45,266 bases of DNA, from positions 1 to 45,266 of the forward strand of contig CAKVOK010000024.1 of assembly GCA_934792465.1 (NCBI GenBank), written 5' to 3'. Of the stretch, positions 33,727 through 41,214 are shown piece after piece (the first letter of the stretch is position 1; every line of letters begins with the position of its first letter). The stretch is from an uncultured Clostridia bacterium (lineage in GTDB: Bacteria; Bacillota; Clostridia; RUG12999). A program made the translations under genes and the position numbers. The notes under the pieces are model-generated. The model saw only the letters and a program-made list of their open reading frames with translations, searched no databases and was not told where the DNA came from.

Positions 33727-35301
33727 ATGTATACGGTTGATTTTGACAAAATGACTTTGAAAGAAAAGGTATTGCAAACTTTTGTGGTATCGATACGGGA
33801 AATTAATAAGCACGGCGGACCGCAGGAATTTTTTAAAAAATATAAGGTTGGCGGTATGTATTATTCAAAGTCACAGGACCCGAATATTGAAAACAGAACG
33901 GAAACAAGTCTGCCCACACATCCGAAACGCCTTGCGGAATGTAAAAGCTGCTCAACAATCCCGTTGTTGGTATGTGCAGACGGCGTTTGGCTTAACGGAC
34001 AAACAATAGGAGCGGAGGCACGTTCTTTGGGCGGAACTCAAAGTGAAGATGACGCATATAATTATGGTAAAATTATAGGTATGCAAATGAATGAAAACGG
34101 AATTGACTGGGTTTTGGCACCGGCGATTGATATGTATTACAGCAGACTTATGATTATGGCTGCAACGAGTGATGACCCGGAAATAACGGCAAAACTGTAT
34201 CGGAATGTAATAAGGGGAATACAGGATCAAGGAATATGTGCAACAGCAAAACATTTTCCGGGAATAGGAACGGCAACAAATGTTAATATGCACCTTGCAC
34301 CGAGCGAAAATACATTGGAATTTGATGAATGGATGAAAAGCTACGGTTATACGTATAAAGAAATGTTTAAAGAAAATGTGTGTTCGGTAATGACAACACA
34401 TATGACCTTGGCTTCATATGATAATGAAAAACATGGCGGATTTTATCCGATTGCCACATATTCCGAAAAGCTTACAAAAGGGCTGCTCAAAGGTGAAATG
34501 GGATTTAACGGTGCGGTTGTAACGGATGCGCTTATTATGGGAGGAATGGCAACGGGCGATTTGGTTGCGGAAACTGTTCAAGCGTTTAAGGCAGGGGCGG
34601 ATTTACTGCTTTGGCCTCCGATTGAAGCGGCGGATGCGATTGTACAGGCAATAGAAAACGGACAGATTCCGATGAGCCGTCTTGAGGATGCGCTGGAGAG
34701 AATAAACAAACTTCGTGTTTTCCGTGATGATGCATTGGCGAAGAAAACGGCACAGAAGCCGGATGCTGAATTTGTAAATACGACGGCTGAAAATATTATC
34801 CGAAGAGGCGTATGCTTGCGCAGAAATGATATTGGATTAATTCCGATTAATGAAAAATGCAAAAAGTTTCTGATATTAGATGCAACGGATGACAGAACTT
34901 CGGCGGAAAACTTGTGCAAGGAGTTTATAAACAGAGGTTATGAGGCAGATATTGACAGAGTTATCTATGATACGGAATTTAGAGTATGTTGGCAGGATGA
35001 CTTTGATAAATTACAAGAGAAATATGATATTGTAATATTTGCAATTAATGCTGAAATACGCAAGTGGGGAGAACCGATGATGCTTATTTGGGCATCTCAT
35101 ATGTTTGATAAAAACAAAAAAATTATTGTGAATTTTTCCTCGCCGTTTTATGCGGATATTATATTCCCGGAGGACCCGACAATCATTGACGCAAACAGTA
35201 GCGCCAATAAGGCTGCGATAGAAATGATTGCAGACGGAATCACAGGCAAAGCAAACTTTGAGGGAAAACCGGCAGTAAAGGATATACGTACAATAAAATA
35301 A
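33727..35301 (+). CDS. GH3-family glycoside hydrolase, NagZ-like, no signal peptide
   Basis: A 524-residue cytoplasmic GH3 enzyme. The substrate-binding motif K-H-F-P-G-x-G is at 175-181, and the expected nucleophile is Asp267 in AVVTDALIMGG. YSEKLTKGLLKGEMGFNGAVV, AFKAGADLLLWPP and a C-terminal alpha/beta region (to 524) are also family-like. The short motif that in NagZ-type enzymes contains an Asp-His acid/base dyad reads N-V-N-M-H here, so His189 is kept but the Asp is Asn187. GH3 enzymes remove terminal beta-linked glucose, xylose, GlcNAc or arabinose; which one is not clear. It is the last gene of the operon, before a strong terminator, and probably finishes breakdown of the imported oligosaccharide. 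Confidence 0.88.
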   Translation: MYTVDFDKMTLKEKVLQTFVVSIREINKHGGPQEFFKKYKVGGMYYSKSQDPNIENRTETSLPTHPKRLAECKSCSTIPLLVCADGVWLNGQTIGAEARSLGGTQSEDDAYNYGKIIGMQMNENGIDWVLAPAIDMYYSRLMIMAATSDDPEITAKLYRNVIRGIQDQGICATAKHFPGIGTATNVNMHLAPSENTLEFDEWMKSYGYTYKEMFKENVCSVMTTHMTLASYDNEKHGGFYPIATYSEKLTKGLLKGEMGFNGAVVTDALIMGGMATGDLVAETVQAFKAGADLLLWPPIEAADAIVQAIENGQIPMSRLEDALERINKLRVFRDDALAKKTAQKPDAEFVNTTAENIIRRGVCLRRNDIGLIPINEKCKKFLILDATDDRTSAENLCKEFINRGYEADIDRVIYDTEFRVCWQDDFDKLQEKYDIVIFAINAEIRKWGEPMMLIWASHMFDKNKKIIVNFSSPFYADIIFPEDPTIIDANSSANKAAIEMIADGITGKANFEGKPAVKDIRTIK

Positions 35302-35312
35302 TATATTAACCC

Positions 35313-35359
35313 AAGCCTCGATTTCGGCAGAAATGCCTTAATCGGGGCTTTAAGTTTTT
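35313..35359 (+). terminator. Terminator of the carbohydrate operon
   Basis: AAGCCTCGATT (35313-35323) pairs with AATCGGGGCTT (35340-35350) and is followed by TAAGTTTTT. It lies 11 bases after the GH3 stop codon. Confidence 0.8.
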
Positions 35360-35535
35360 AATGCGAAAAATGTATATAAATGTAGAAAGGTAGGTGTCTA
35401 CGATGGTAATTTCAGAAGATGAACAATTTTATTATACTCAAAAAACAAAATACAATCTGGTATGACTGCTCTTGATGTTGCATAAATAGTTCAGATATAT
35501 GCGCGGAGAACAGCCGTGCATATGGAGTTGAACAG

Positions 35536-35562
35536 TGTGAAACGTATATTCTTTATTTCACA
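35536..35562. promoter_or_regulatory. Possible operator, TGTGAAA-N13-TTTCACA
   Basis: Seven-base arms TGTGAAA (35536-35542) and TTTCACA (35556-35562) are separated by 13 bases. The half-site matches the dyad at 35666-35682. It lies upstream of the sigma-like gene and could bind a phage repressor. Confidence 0.4.
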
Positions 35563-35665
35563 TCGTATGGGGCGTACCAAGTCGAGAAAGACAGCGCATA
35601 AATGCAGCAGTGAATCCTCAGACGATGGCGGGGCAGGACTAATCCCATATCGCACAGCCAAAACC

Positions 35666-35682
35666 TTCACAATTTTTGTGAA
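35666..35682. promoter_or_regulatory. Possible operator, TTCACAA-TTT-TTGTGAA
   Basis: A perfect dyad with 7-base arms and a 3-base centre, sharing TTCACA with the dyad 104 bases upstream. A weak hairpin is the alternative. Confidence 0.45.
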
Positions 35683-35789
35683 ATGTTTTGACTGTTTTTT
35701 ATTACGCAAAAACTGCGAAATTTGTTGTCGTTCGCCGCCGTATCCATTTGAGTTTTGTCAAAAAAATTCAAATGAAAGGATATTAAAAA

Positions 35790-36212
35790 ATGGACGGCAG
35801 CAATGATAAAAAGTATTATATTCATATCAATAAAAAGGTAAAAATCGAGGTTTCAAAGGAGCAATACATACAGCATCACAAAGAACGTGAACATCACAAA
35901 TATCTGAAAAAAGAGGAGAGGAAGGTAACTATCATGTCTTATGAGGGACTGGGTGAGAACTTATCCCCAGAGGATATTATTTCGGATCGGAATGTTGACG
36001 TTGAAGAAAGCGCTATAAAAAATATTATGATTGAATCTTTGCATAATGCTATAAAAACTTTATCTGAAGAAGAATTTTTCTTAATAGACCGATTGATATA
36101 CCAAGAAAAGAGCGAAAGAAAAGTCGCATCGGAAATCGGTATCAGTCATACGGCAGTCGGGAAAAGATGGGACAAGCTGCTCAGAAAGCTTCGAGATTTG
36201 TTAAATGAATAA
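35790..36212 (+). CDS. Sigma-70 region-4-like regulator of a mobile element
   Basis: A 140-residue protein. The N-terminal part (YYIHINKKVKIEVSKEQYIQHHKEREHHKYLKKEERK) is typical of small sigma-factor-like proteins in Clostridia phages and conjugative elements. The C-terminal part is a region-4 helix-turn-helix: LSEEEFFLIDRLIYQEKSER and KVASEIGISHTAVGKRWDKL (about 90-130). It probably activates or controls early genes of the element by binding DNA or core RNA polymerase. AAAGGA precedes the ATG and a clear terminator follows, so it is a single-gene unit. It could be a stand-alone helix-turn-helix regulator rather than a true sigma factor. Confidence 0.78.
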   Translation: MDGSNDKKYYIHINKKVKIEVSKEQYIQHHKEREHHKYLKKEERKVTIMSYEGLGENLSPEDIISDRNVDVEESAIKNIMIESLHNAIKTLSEEEFFLIDRLIYQEKSERKVASEIGISHTAVGKRWDKLLRKLRDLLNE

Positions 36213-36224
36213 TTTATGAGAAAT

Positions 36225-36249
36225 ACCCTGTTTTATGACAGGGTTTTTT
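36225..36249 (+). terminator. Terminator after the sigma-like gene
   Basis: ACCCTGT (36225-36231) pairs with ACAGGGT (36238-36244) and runs into TTTTTTC. Confidence 0.82.
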
Positions 36250-36326
36250 CTTGTGCCTCAAATTCCATATTTTTTTGGTTTCCATTTTAATAATTTATTC
36301 CTTATATATAAGTGAAAAGGTTTTTT

Positions 36327-36380
36327 ATGCTGTTTTATTCTGCGCCGCTTGATCTGCGGCGGCTCAACAGAATAAAGCAT
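36327..36380 (+). promoter_or_regulatory. Long GC-capped hairpin
   Basis: ATGC (36327) and TTTATTCTG (36334-36342) pair with CAGAATAAAGCAT (36368-36380); inside, CGCCGC (36343-36348) pairs with GCGGCG (36356-36361) around TTGATCT. There is a 6-base bulge (GCTCAA). No T run follows, so it is not a standard terminator; a leader structure or binding site is possible. Confidence 0.5.
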
Positions 36381-36486
36381 AAATTTAAATACATAACAGC
36401 TGTCTATTGAGCGGGCTGCTGCAATCTGAAACGGAGTGTTTTCGGAATGCGGTCGGCTTTTTATGCCTGTTTTGCGGATATTCTTG

Positions 36487-36523
36487 AATTCCTCCGTTTT
36501 GAGAAATCAAAATTGGAGGAATT
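36487..36523 (+). promoter_or_regulatory. Hairpin sequestering the ribosome binding site
   Basis: AATTCCTCC (36487-36495) pairs with GGAGGAATT (36515-36523) and TTTTGA pairs with TCAAAA around a GAAA loop. The GGAGG that should start translation at 36528 is inside the stem, and a T run (36522-36527) follows. It could repress translation or act as a terminator/attenuator. Confidence 0.65.
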
Positions 36524-36527
36524 TTTT

Positions 36528-37037
36528 ATGATGCCCGAAAAAAATCAGCCGTATATTTATATCCGTTCCACGAAAGAGAAAATTCCTGTGTCAATGAAGG
36601 AGTTTCGGGATTATTACAGGGATATTGACACTTACAGAAAAAAACAGCAGAGGCACGGAAGATGTGTGTGTCCGGTTAAAAAAAGACTTGAATGCGATAT
36701 GGACTGCGCAACCTGTCCGTTTAGTCGGCCAGGTGATATGCGCTCTCTTGATACCCCATGCGCAGGTGTGGATGATGAGAAAATCACCTATGCAGAAACG
36801 GAGGCGGATCAAACAGCGCAGTTTGATGATGCAGTATTAGATAAAATCGTACTCGGACGGCTTTTTCAGCGTCTTACCGAGATTATGCCTCAAGCTGTTG
36901 AAATAGGAAAACTTAGGCTTCAAGGACTCAGTGAAGCGGAAATTTCAAAAGAAATCGGCACTCCGAGAACAACATATTCATATCGCCTCAAGAAAGCTGA
37001 AGAAATAATAAAAAAAGAATTTTCAGAATTTTTCTGA
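36528..37037 (+). CDS. Sigma-70 region-4-like protein with a cysteine cluster
   Basis: A 169-residue protein starting MMPEKNQPYIYI. The ATG at 36528 is 8 bases after GGAGG; an upstream ATG at 36447 would read through the hairpin and lacks a ribosome binding site. Residues about 46-65 carry a cysteine cluster (C-V-C-P..C-D-M-D-C-A-T-C-P-F) that could bind zinc or iron-sulfur. The C-terminal 60 residues form a helix-turn-helix (AVEIGKLRLQGLSEAEISKE, IGTPRTTYSYRLKKAEEII) like sigma region 4. It is likely an early regulator of the prophage or integrated element, directly upstream of the replication genes. Function of the cysteine cluster is unknown. Confidence 0.72.
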   Translation: MMPEKNQPYIYIRSTKEKIPVSMKEFRDYYRDIDTYRKKQQRHGRCVCPVKKRLECDMDCATCPFSRPGDMRSLDTPCAGVDDEKITYAETEADQTAQFDDAVLDKIVLGRLFQRLTEIMPQAVEIGKLRLQGLSEAEISKEIGTPRTTYSYRLKKAEEIIKKEFSEFF

Positions 37038-37044
37038 TTTTTTT
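37023..37044 (+). terminator. Weak AU-rich terminator at the end of the regulator gene
   Basis: TCAGAA (37023-37028) pairs with TTCTGA (37032-37037), overlapping the stop codon and followed by seven Ts. The stem is short, so read-through is likely. Confidence 0.35.
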
Positions 37045-37121
37045 GACAAAACGAAAGCAATATGTCCGGCTTATATTGGAGAGGGCAAAAACGATATTGT
37101 CTTTTTCAGGGAGGTGAGAAT

Positions 37122-37259
37122 ATGCGGAGAGAAGATAAAACATCATCGGATAGAGAGTTTTTGGACATCCTTATTGATTTTATTATTGTGTCGGCAAATT
37201 TGGCAAAGAAGATCAATAAAGAAATGAAACACATGAAGGGAGTAAAGAATTATGGCTAA
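37122..37259 (+). CDS. Small hypothetical phage protein
   Basis: A 45-residue protein (MRREDKTSSDREFLDILIDF...) with a strong ribosome binding site, CAGGGAGGTG, about 6 bases upstream. One hydrophobic helix (FLDILIDFIIVSANLAKKI) is flanked by basic residues. It overlaps the next gene by 8 bases, as expected for coupled phage genes. No known function; longer starts upstream (37062) lack a ribosome binding site. Confidence 0.6.
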   Translation: MRREDKTSSDREFLDILIDFIIVSANLAKKINKEMKHMKGVKNYG

Positions 37260-37566
37260 AAAGAAAGAATTATCCGAATGTATTGAAGAATTGAGAAAGG
37301 CAGCGTCTGTAATTTGCGAAGTTGCCGATCGGCTCGGTACACAATTTGCCGGCAGTGAATCAAAGGCTGACGGAACAGAAGAAAATACAGAAGCTGCGCC
37401 AAAGCTGACGTTAGAACAGGTACGTGCAGTGCTGGCAGAAAAAAGCGCAAACGGACACGGAGCTGAAATCCGTGAACTGTTCAAAAAGTACGGTCAGACA
37501 AAATTGAGCGAAATTGCCCCAAAAGACTATGCGGCATTGCTTGCGGATGCGGAGGCGATTGAATGA
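37252..37566 (+). CDS. Hypothetical phage protein preceding DUF2800
   Basis: A 104-residue acidic protein. The first 35 residues form a helix (KKELSECIEELRKAASVICE), followed by a Glu/Ala-rich linker and a C-terminal domain (LTLEQVRAVLAEKSANGHGA, IRELFKKYGQTKLSEI). Proteins of this kind regularly precede the DUF2800 gene in Clostridia prophages; similar short proteins are sometimes given unrelated names in databases. The C-terminal helix pattern could be a small DNA-interacting domain, but I do not assign one. It overlaps both neighbours by a few bases, so it is translationally coupled within the replication operon. Confidence 0.7.
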   Translation: MAKKKELSECIEELRKAASVICEVADRLGTQFAGSESKADGTEENTEAAPKLTLEQVRAVLAEKSANGHGAEIRELFKKYGQTKLSEIAPKDYAALLADAEAIE

Positions 37567-38714
37567 GCGAAAAGAAACATGCGGTTTTATCGGCATCAGC
37601 TTCACACCGATGGCTGAACTGCACCCCGTCGGCAAGGCTTGAGCTTGAATTTGAGAATAAAGAAACCGAAGCGGCAGCAGAAGGAACTGCTGCGCACGCT
37701 CTTTGTGAACATAAGCTCCGCAAGACTCTGAAAATGCGTTCAAAAAAGCCTGTATCGCAATATGACTCCGATGAAATGGATGAGTATACAGACGGCTATG
37801 TATCTTTTGTTCTTGAAACTTTGGCAGAAGCGAAAAAGATATGTTCCGACCCCGTAATACTTATTGAGCAAAGACTTGACTTCTCTCGGTTTATTCCCGG
37901 CGGTTTCGGTACCGGTGACTGCATTATCATTTCCGACAGAACTCTGCATATTATCGATTTCAAATATGGACAGGGTGTGCTTGTGGAAGCGGAGCGGAAC
38001 CCGCAGATGATGCTGTATGCACTCGGAGCATTGGAGATATATGACGGTCTTTATGATATTGAGAATATTTCAATGACAATATATCAGCCCCGGCGTGAAA
38101 ATATCAGTACATGGACAATTCCCGTTTCTGAGCTTCGTGCCTGGACGGATAACATTCTTGTTCCGAATGCTGAAAAAGCATATAAGGGCGAAGGCGAATA
38201 CCATACGGGTTCTTGGTGTACTTTCTGCAAAGCGGCGGTTAAATGCCGCGCAAGAGCCGAAGAGAAACTTGCTCTTGCACAATATGAGTTCAAAAAACCT
38301 CCTCTTTTGTCGGATGACGAAATTGAGGATATCCTCTCAAAGCTTGAGGACCTTACAAAATGGGCAAATGAAATTACGGCATATGCACAGGATGCGGCGC
38401 TCAATCACGGTAAGGAATGGAGAGGTTTCAAGGTGGTCGAAGGACGCTCCAACAGAAAATACACAGATGAACACGCCGTTGCCGAAGCGGCCGGAGCCGC
38501 CGGTTATACCGACATATATAAACAAAGCCTTATCCCAATCACCGAAATGGAAAAACTTATGGGTAAAAAAGGCTTTGCGGAAATACTCGGCAGTTTGGTA
38601 TATAAACCGCCGGGCAGACCGACGCTTGTGCCGGAGAGCGATAAAAGACCGGCAATAACGATAAACAATGCAAAAAACGAATTTAATGAAATTACGGAGG
38701 AGCGAAAAATATGA
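37563..38714 (+). CDS. DUF2800 phage nuclease (PD-(D/E)XK, Cas4-like)
   Basis: A 383-residue protein of the DUF2800 family. It begins with the family-typical HAVLSASASHRWLNCTPSAR and has AAAEGTAAHALCEH. The nuclease core shows FGTGDCIIISD (Asp) and LHIIDFKYGQG (Asp and Lys) at about 115-138, and a C-terminal cysteine set (WCTFCKAAVKC, about 217-228, with an earlier Cys) like the iron-sulfur cluster of Cas4/AddB-type exonucleases. It probably processes DNA ends for recombination or replication, acting with the adjacent DUF2815 protein. Start overlaps the preceding gene (ATGA). Confidence 0.85.
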   Translation: MSEKKHAVLSASASHRWLNCTPSARLELEFENKETEAAAEGTAAHALCEHKLRKTLKMRSKKPVSQYDSDEMDEYTDGYVSFVLETLAEAKKICSDPVILIEQRLDFSRFIPGGFGTGDCIIISDRTLHIIDFKYGQGVLVEAERNPQMMLYALGALEIYDGLYDIENISMTIYQPRRENISTWTIPVSELRAWTDNILVPNAEKAYKGEGEYHTGSWCTFCKAAVKCRARAEEKLALAQYEFKKPPLLSDDEIEDILSKLEDLTKWANEITAYAQDAALNHGKEWRGFKVVEGRSNRKYTDEHAVAEAAGAAGYTDIYKQSLIPITEMEKLMGKKGFAEILGSLVYKPPGRPTLVPESDKRPAITINNAKNEFNEITEERKI

Positions 38715-39256
38715 ATAATCAGAATAACACAAAAGTTGTAACGGGCGTTGTAAGGCTTTCTTATGCGAATGTATGGGAGCCGAAATCCATTAACGGCGGT
38801 GCGGAAAAATACTCTGTTTCGCTTATTATTCCGAAATCGGATAAAAAGACAATTTCCGAAATTGAAAAAGCAATCGACAACGCAATAAAAGAAGGCGCAT
38901 CAAAATTCGGCGGCAAGATTCCCAATAAGGCGGCTCTTAAACTTCCGCTCCGAGACGGCGATTTGGAGCGTGATGATGAGGCATACAAGGACAGTTTCTT
39001 TGTAAACGCAAACAGCACAACCGCACCGCAGATTGTAGACACTCGTGTTCAGCCGATACTCGACAGAAACGAAGTATACAGCGGTGTGTATGCCAGGGTT
39101 TCCGTCAACTTCTACGCATTTAATTCAAACGGAAATAAGGGTATCGCCTGCGGACTCGGCAATATTCAGAAGGTGCGTGACGGCGAACCGTTAAGCGGAA
39201 GAACTAATGCGGCAGATGATTTCACCACGCTTGAGGACGAGGATTTCCTTAATTAG
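38711..39256 (+). CDS. DUF2815 protein, probable single-strand DNA-binding protein
   Basis: A 181-residue protein with the DUF2815 pattern: VRLSYANVWEPKSINGGAEK, SVSLIIPKSDKKT, LPLRDGDLERDDEAYKDSFF and GVYARVSVNFYAFNSNGNKGI, then an acidic tail (DDFTTLEDEDFLN). The fold and acidic C-terminal tail resemble phage T7 gp2.5-type ssDNA-binding proteins, which recruit other replication proteins through the tail. GGAGG precedes its ATG, which overlaps the DUF2800 stop. It is likely the replication SSB of this element. Confidence 0.85.
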   Translation: MNNQNNTKVVTGVVRLSYANVWEPKSINGGAEKYSVSLIIPKSDKKTISEIEKAIDNAIKEGASKFGGKIPNKAALKLPLRDGDLERDDEAYKDSFFVNANSTTAPQIVDTRVQPILDRNEVYSGVYARVSVNFYAFNSNGNKGIACGLGNIQKVRDGEPLSGRTNAADDFTTLEDEDFLN

Positions 39257-39281
39257 ACTGCAATTGCGGAAAGGAGCAATC

Positions 39282-41210
39282 ATGAAAACGATAAGCATTG
39301 ATATTGAAACATACTCCTCCGCCAATCTTGCCAAGTCGGGAGTGTATAAGTACAGCGAATCGGATGATTTTGAAATACTCCTTTTCGCATATTCCGTTGA
39401 CGGCGGCGAGATAAAGGTTGTTGACTTGGCTATGGGCGAAAAAATCCCGATGTCTGTTCTCAAAGCACTTACGGATGACGATGTTATAAAATGGGCATTC
39501 AACGCACAGTTTGAACGCATCTGTCTTTCAAAATACATCGGTAAGCATATGACCGCAAAATCGTGGAGATGCACAATGGTATGGGCGGCAACGCTCGGAC
39601 TCCCTCTCTCACTTGAGGGAGTCGGTGCAGTCCTCGGTCTTGAAAAACAGAAAATATCCGAGGGAAAGGAATTGATCCGTTACTTCTGTACTCCCGGCAG
39701 ACTCCGTGATGGCACTGCCGTAAGACATTATCCGAGCGAAGCACCCGAGCGTTGGGAACGATTCAAAAAATACAATGTCCGCGATATAGAAGTTGAAATG
39801 TCCATACAAAAGAGACTTTCAAAATTTCCCGTGCCGGACAGTGAATGGCAAAATTACATTTTCGATCAGGAAATCAATGACCGCGGAATTATGCTTGATA
39901 TGGATTTAGTGAAATCTGCAATTCAATGCGATAACGAAATGAGAGAGTCAAACCTGCAGACTGCCCGTAATCTCACGGGACTTGATAACCCAAATTCAAC
40001 CGCACAGTTAAAGACTTGGCTTTCCGGGCAAGGTGTGGAAACTGACAGCTTGAGCAAGGATGCCGTTGAGACCTTGTTGGAATCAGCAACAGATGATGTC
40101 GCTGAAATCCTTACTTTGCGAAAACAGCTCGCCAAGAGCAGTGTCAAAAAATATACAGCAATGGTTAATGCCGTATGTTCGGACAATCGTGCAAGAGGAC
40201 TCATTCAATTTTACGGTGCGAACCGCACGGGCAGATATGCCGGACGGCTCATACAGGTTCAAAATCTCCCGCAAAACCATCTGCCGGATTTGGAGCAGGC
40301 ACGAACACTTGTTAAGAAAGGCTTTTATGCCGATATGGAAATGCTTTATGATTTCGTGCCGCTTGTATTGTCGGAGCTTATAAGAACAGCTTTTGTTCCG
40401 AAACCGGGATGCCGGTTCTATGTTGCGGATTTCTCCGCCATTGAGGCTCGTGTCATTGCATGGCTTGCGGGAGAGCACTGGAGGCAGGATGTGTTTGCCG
40501 ACGGCGGTGATATTTATTGTGCATCGGCATCGCAGATGTTTCATGTACCCGTTGAGAAAAACGGTGTGAACGGACATCTCAGGCAGAAAGGCAAAATAGC
40601 CGAGCTTGCACTCGGTTACGGAGGCTCGGTCGGTGCGTTGAAAGCTATGGGTGCATTGCAGATGGGTATTAGCGAATCTGAACTTCAGCCGCTTGTAGAT
40701 GCCTGGCGACAGGCAAACACCAAAATTGTGAGGCTTTGGTATGCGGTTGATTCCGCAATAAAGGAATGTATCAAGGAAAGACATGACACCAAAACTCACG
40801 GTATCGGCTTTTCTTTGCAAAGCGGTATTCTCTTTATTACACTCCCATCCGGCAGGAGACTTGCCTATGTAAAGCCGAGAATCGGTGAAAACCGCTTCGG
40901 CGGCGAGTCGGTCACATATGAAGGTGTCGGCGGCACGAAAAAATGGGAACGGCTCGAAAGTTATGGCGCAAAATTTGTTGAGAATATCGTACAGGCAACG
41001 GCACGAGATATTCTTGCCGAGGCTATGCACCGCTTAGATAATTACGGCTATGCGGTTGTCATGCACATACACGATGAAGCTGTTATTGAAGCGCCGCCTG
41101 GAACTTCGCTTGATGAAGTTTGCCGGGTTATGGGGCAAACACCCGAATGGGCAGACGGACTTTTGCTCCGTGCAGACGGATATGTCTGCGATTTTTACAG
41201 AAAGGACTGA
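39282..41210 (+). CDS. Phage family A DNA polymerase
   Basis: A 642-residue polymerase of the Pol I type. The ATG at 39282 has AAGGAG 7 bases upstream; an in-frame ATG at 39207 overlaps DUF2815 and adds 25 unrelated residues. The 3'-5' exonuclease begins at once (SIDIETYS, Asp/Glu near residues 6-8). Polymerase motifs are NRTGRYAGRLIQVQNLPQN (about 313), motif A YVADFSAIEARVIAWLAGE (Asp near 382), motif B RQKGKIAELALGYGG (about 433) and motif C MHIHDEAVIEAP (about 594). No 5'-nuclease domain. It copies the element's DNA together with the VapE-type primase-helicase, DUF2815 and SNF2 proteins nearby. Confidence 0.94.
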   Translation: MKTISIDIETYSSANLAKSGVYKYSESDDFEILLFAYSVDGGEIKVVDLAMGEKIPMSVLKALTDDDVIKWAFNAQFERICLSKYIGKHMTAKSWRCTMVWAATLGLPLSLEGVGAVLGLEKQKISEGKELIRYFCTPGRLRDGTAVRHYPSEAPERWERFKKYNVRDIEVEMSIQKRLSKFPVPDSEWQNYIFDQEINDRGIMLDMDLVKSAIQCDNEMRESNLQTARNLTGLDNPNSTAQLKTWLSGQGVETDSLSKDAVETLLESATDDVAEILTLRKQLAKSSVKKYTAMVNAVCSDNRARGLIQFYGANRTGRYAGRLIQVQNLPQNHLPDLEQARTLVKKGFYADMEMLYDFVPLVLSELIRTAFVPKPGCRFYVADFSAIEARVIAWLAGEHWRQDVFADGGDIYCASASQMFHVPVEKNGVNGHLRQKGKIAELALGYGGSVGALKAMGALQMGISESELQPLVDAWRQANTKIVRLWYAVDSAIKECIKERHDTKTHGIGFSLQSGILFITLPSGRRLAYVKPRIGENRFGGESVTYEGVGGTKKWERLESYGAKFVENIVQATARDILAEAMHRLDNYGYAVVMHIHDEAVIEAPPGTSLDEVCRVMGQTPEWADGLLLRADGYVCDFYRKD

Positions 41211-41214
41211 TTTG

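Larger units (their letters stand above)
35360..35789 (+). other. Gene-poor junction between carbohydrate operon and prophage module
   Basis: No credible full gene is visible. Two tiny reading frames start like real genes but stop at once: MRKMYINVER (from 35361) and MVISEDEQFYYTQKTKYNLV (from 35403, after AAAGGTAGGTG). They may be remnants of a gene cut by an insertion or deletion. Two inverted repeats with TTCACA half-sites lie further right. An open frame at 35516-35806 overlaps the next gene's start and shows no gene-like features. An attachment site might lie here, but I found no matching core at the left edge. Confidence 0.45.
36250..36527 (+). promoter_or_regulatory. Structured gap and leader before the second sigma-like gene
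   Basis: These 278 bases hold no gene. They contain a 12-bp palindrome CTTATATATAAG (36301-36312), a long branched hairpin (36327-36380) and a second long hairpin that buries the ribosome binding site (36487-36523). A promoter is expected here but none is clear enough to call. Confidence 0.5.

Noticed and set aside
35516..35806. 96-residue open frame before the sigma-like gene
   Set aside because: It overlaps the next gene's start, has no ribosome binding site, contains unlikely composition and crosses both candidate operators.
37043..37077. Promoter TTGACA...TATATT before the small phage gene
   Set aside because: The spacer is 23 bases, too long for a normal sigma-A promoter.
39207..39281. 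Longer N terminus for the DNA polymerase
   Set aside because: It overlaps DUF2815 and adds residues before the exonuclease motif; AAGGAG points to the ATG at 39282.
40083..41030. 315-residue minus-strand frame under the DNA polymerase gene
   Set aside because: Antisense shadow of conserved polymerase motifs, no recognisable domain, no ribosome binding site.
41050..41214. Longer N terminus for the DUF4406 protein
   Set aside because: The extension lies inside the polymerase gene in another frame; the ATG at 41215 has the proper ribosome binding site and conserved start.
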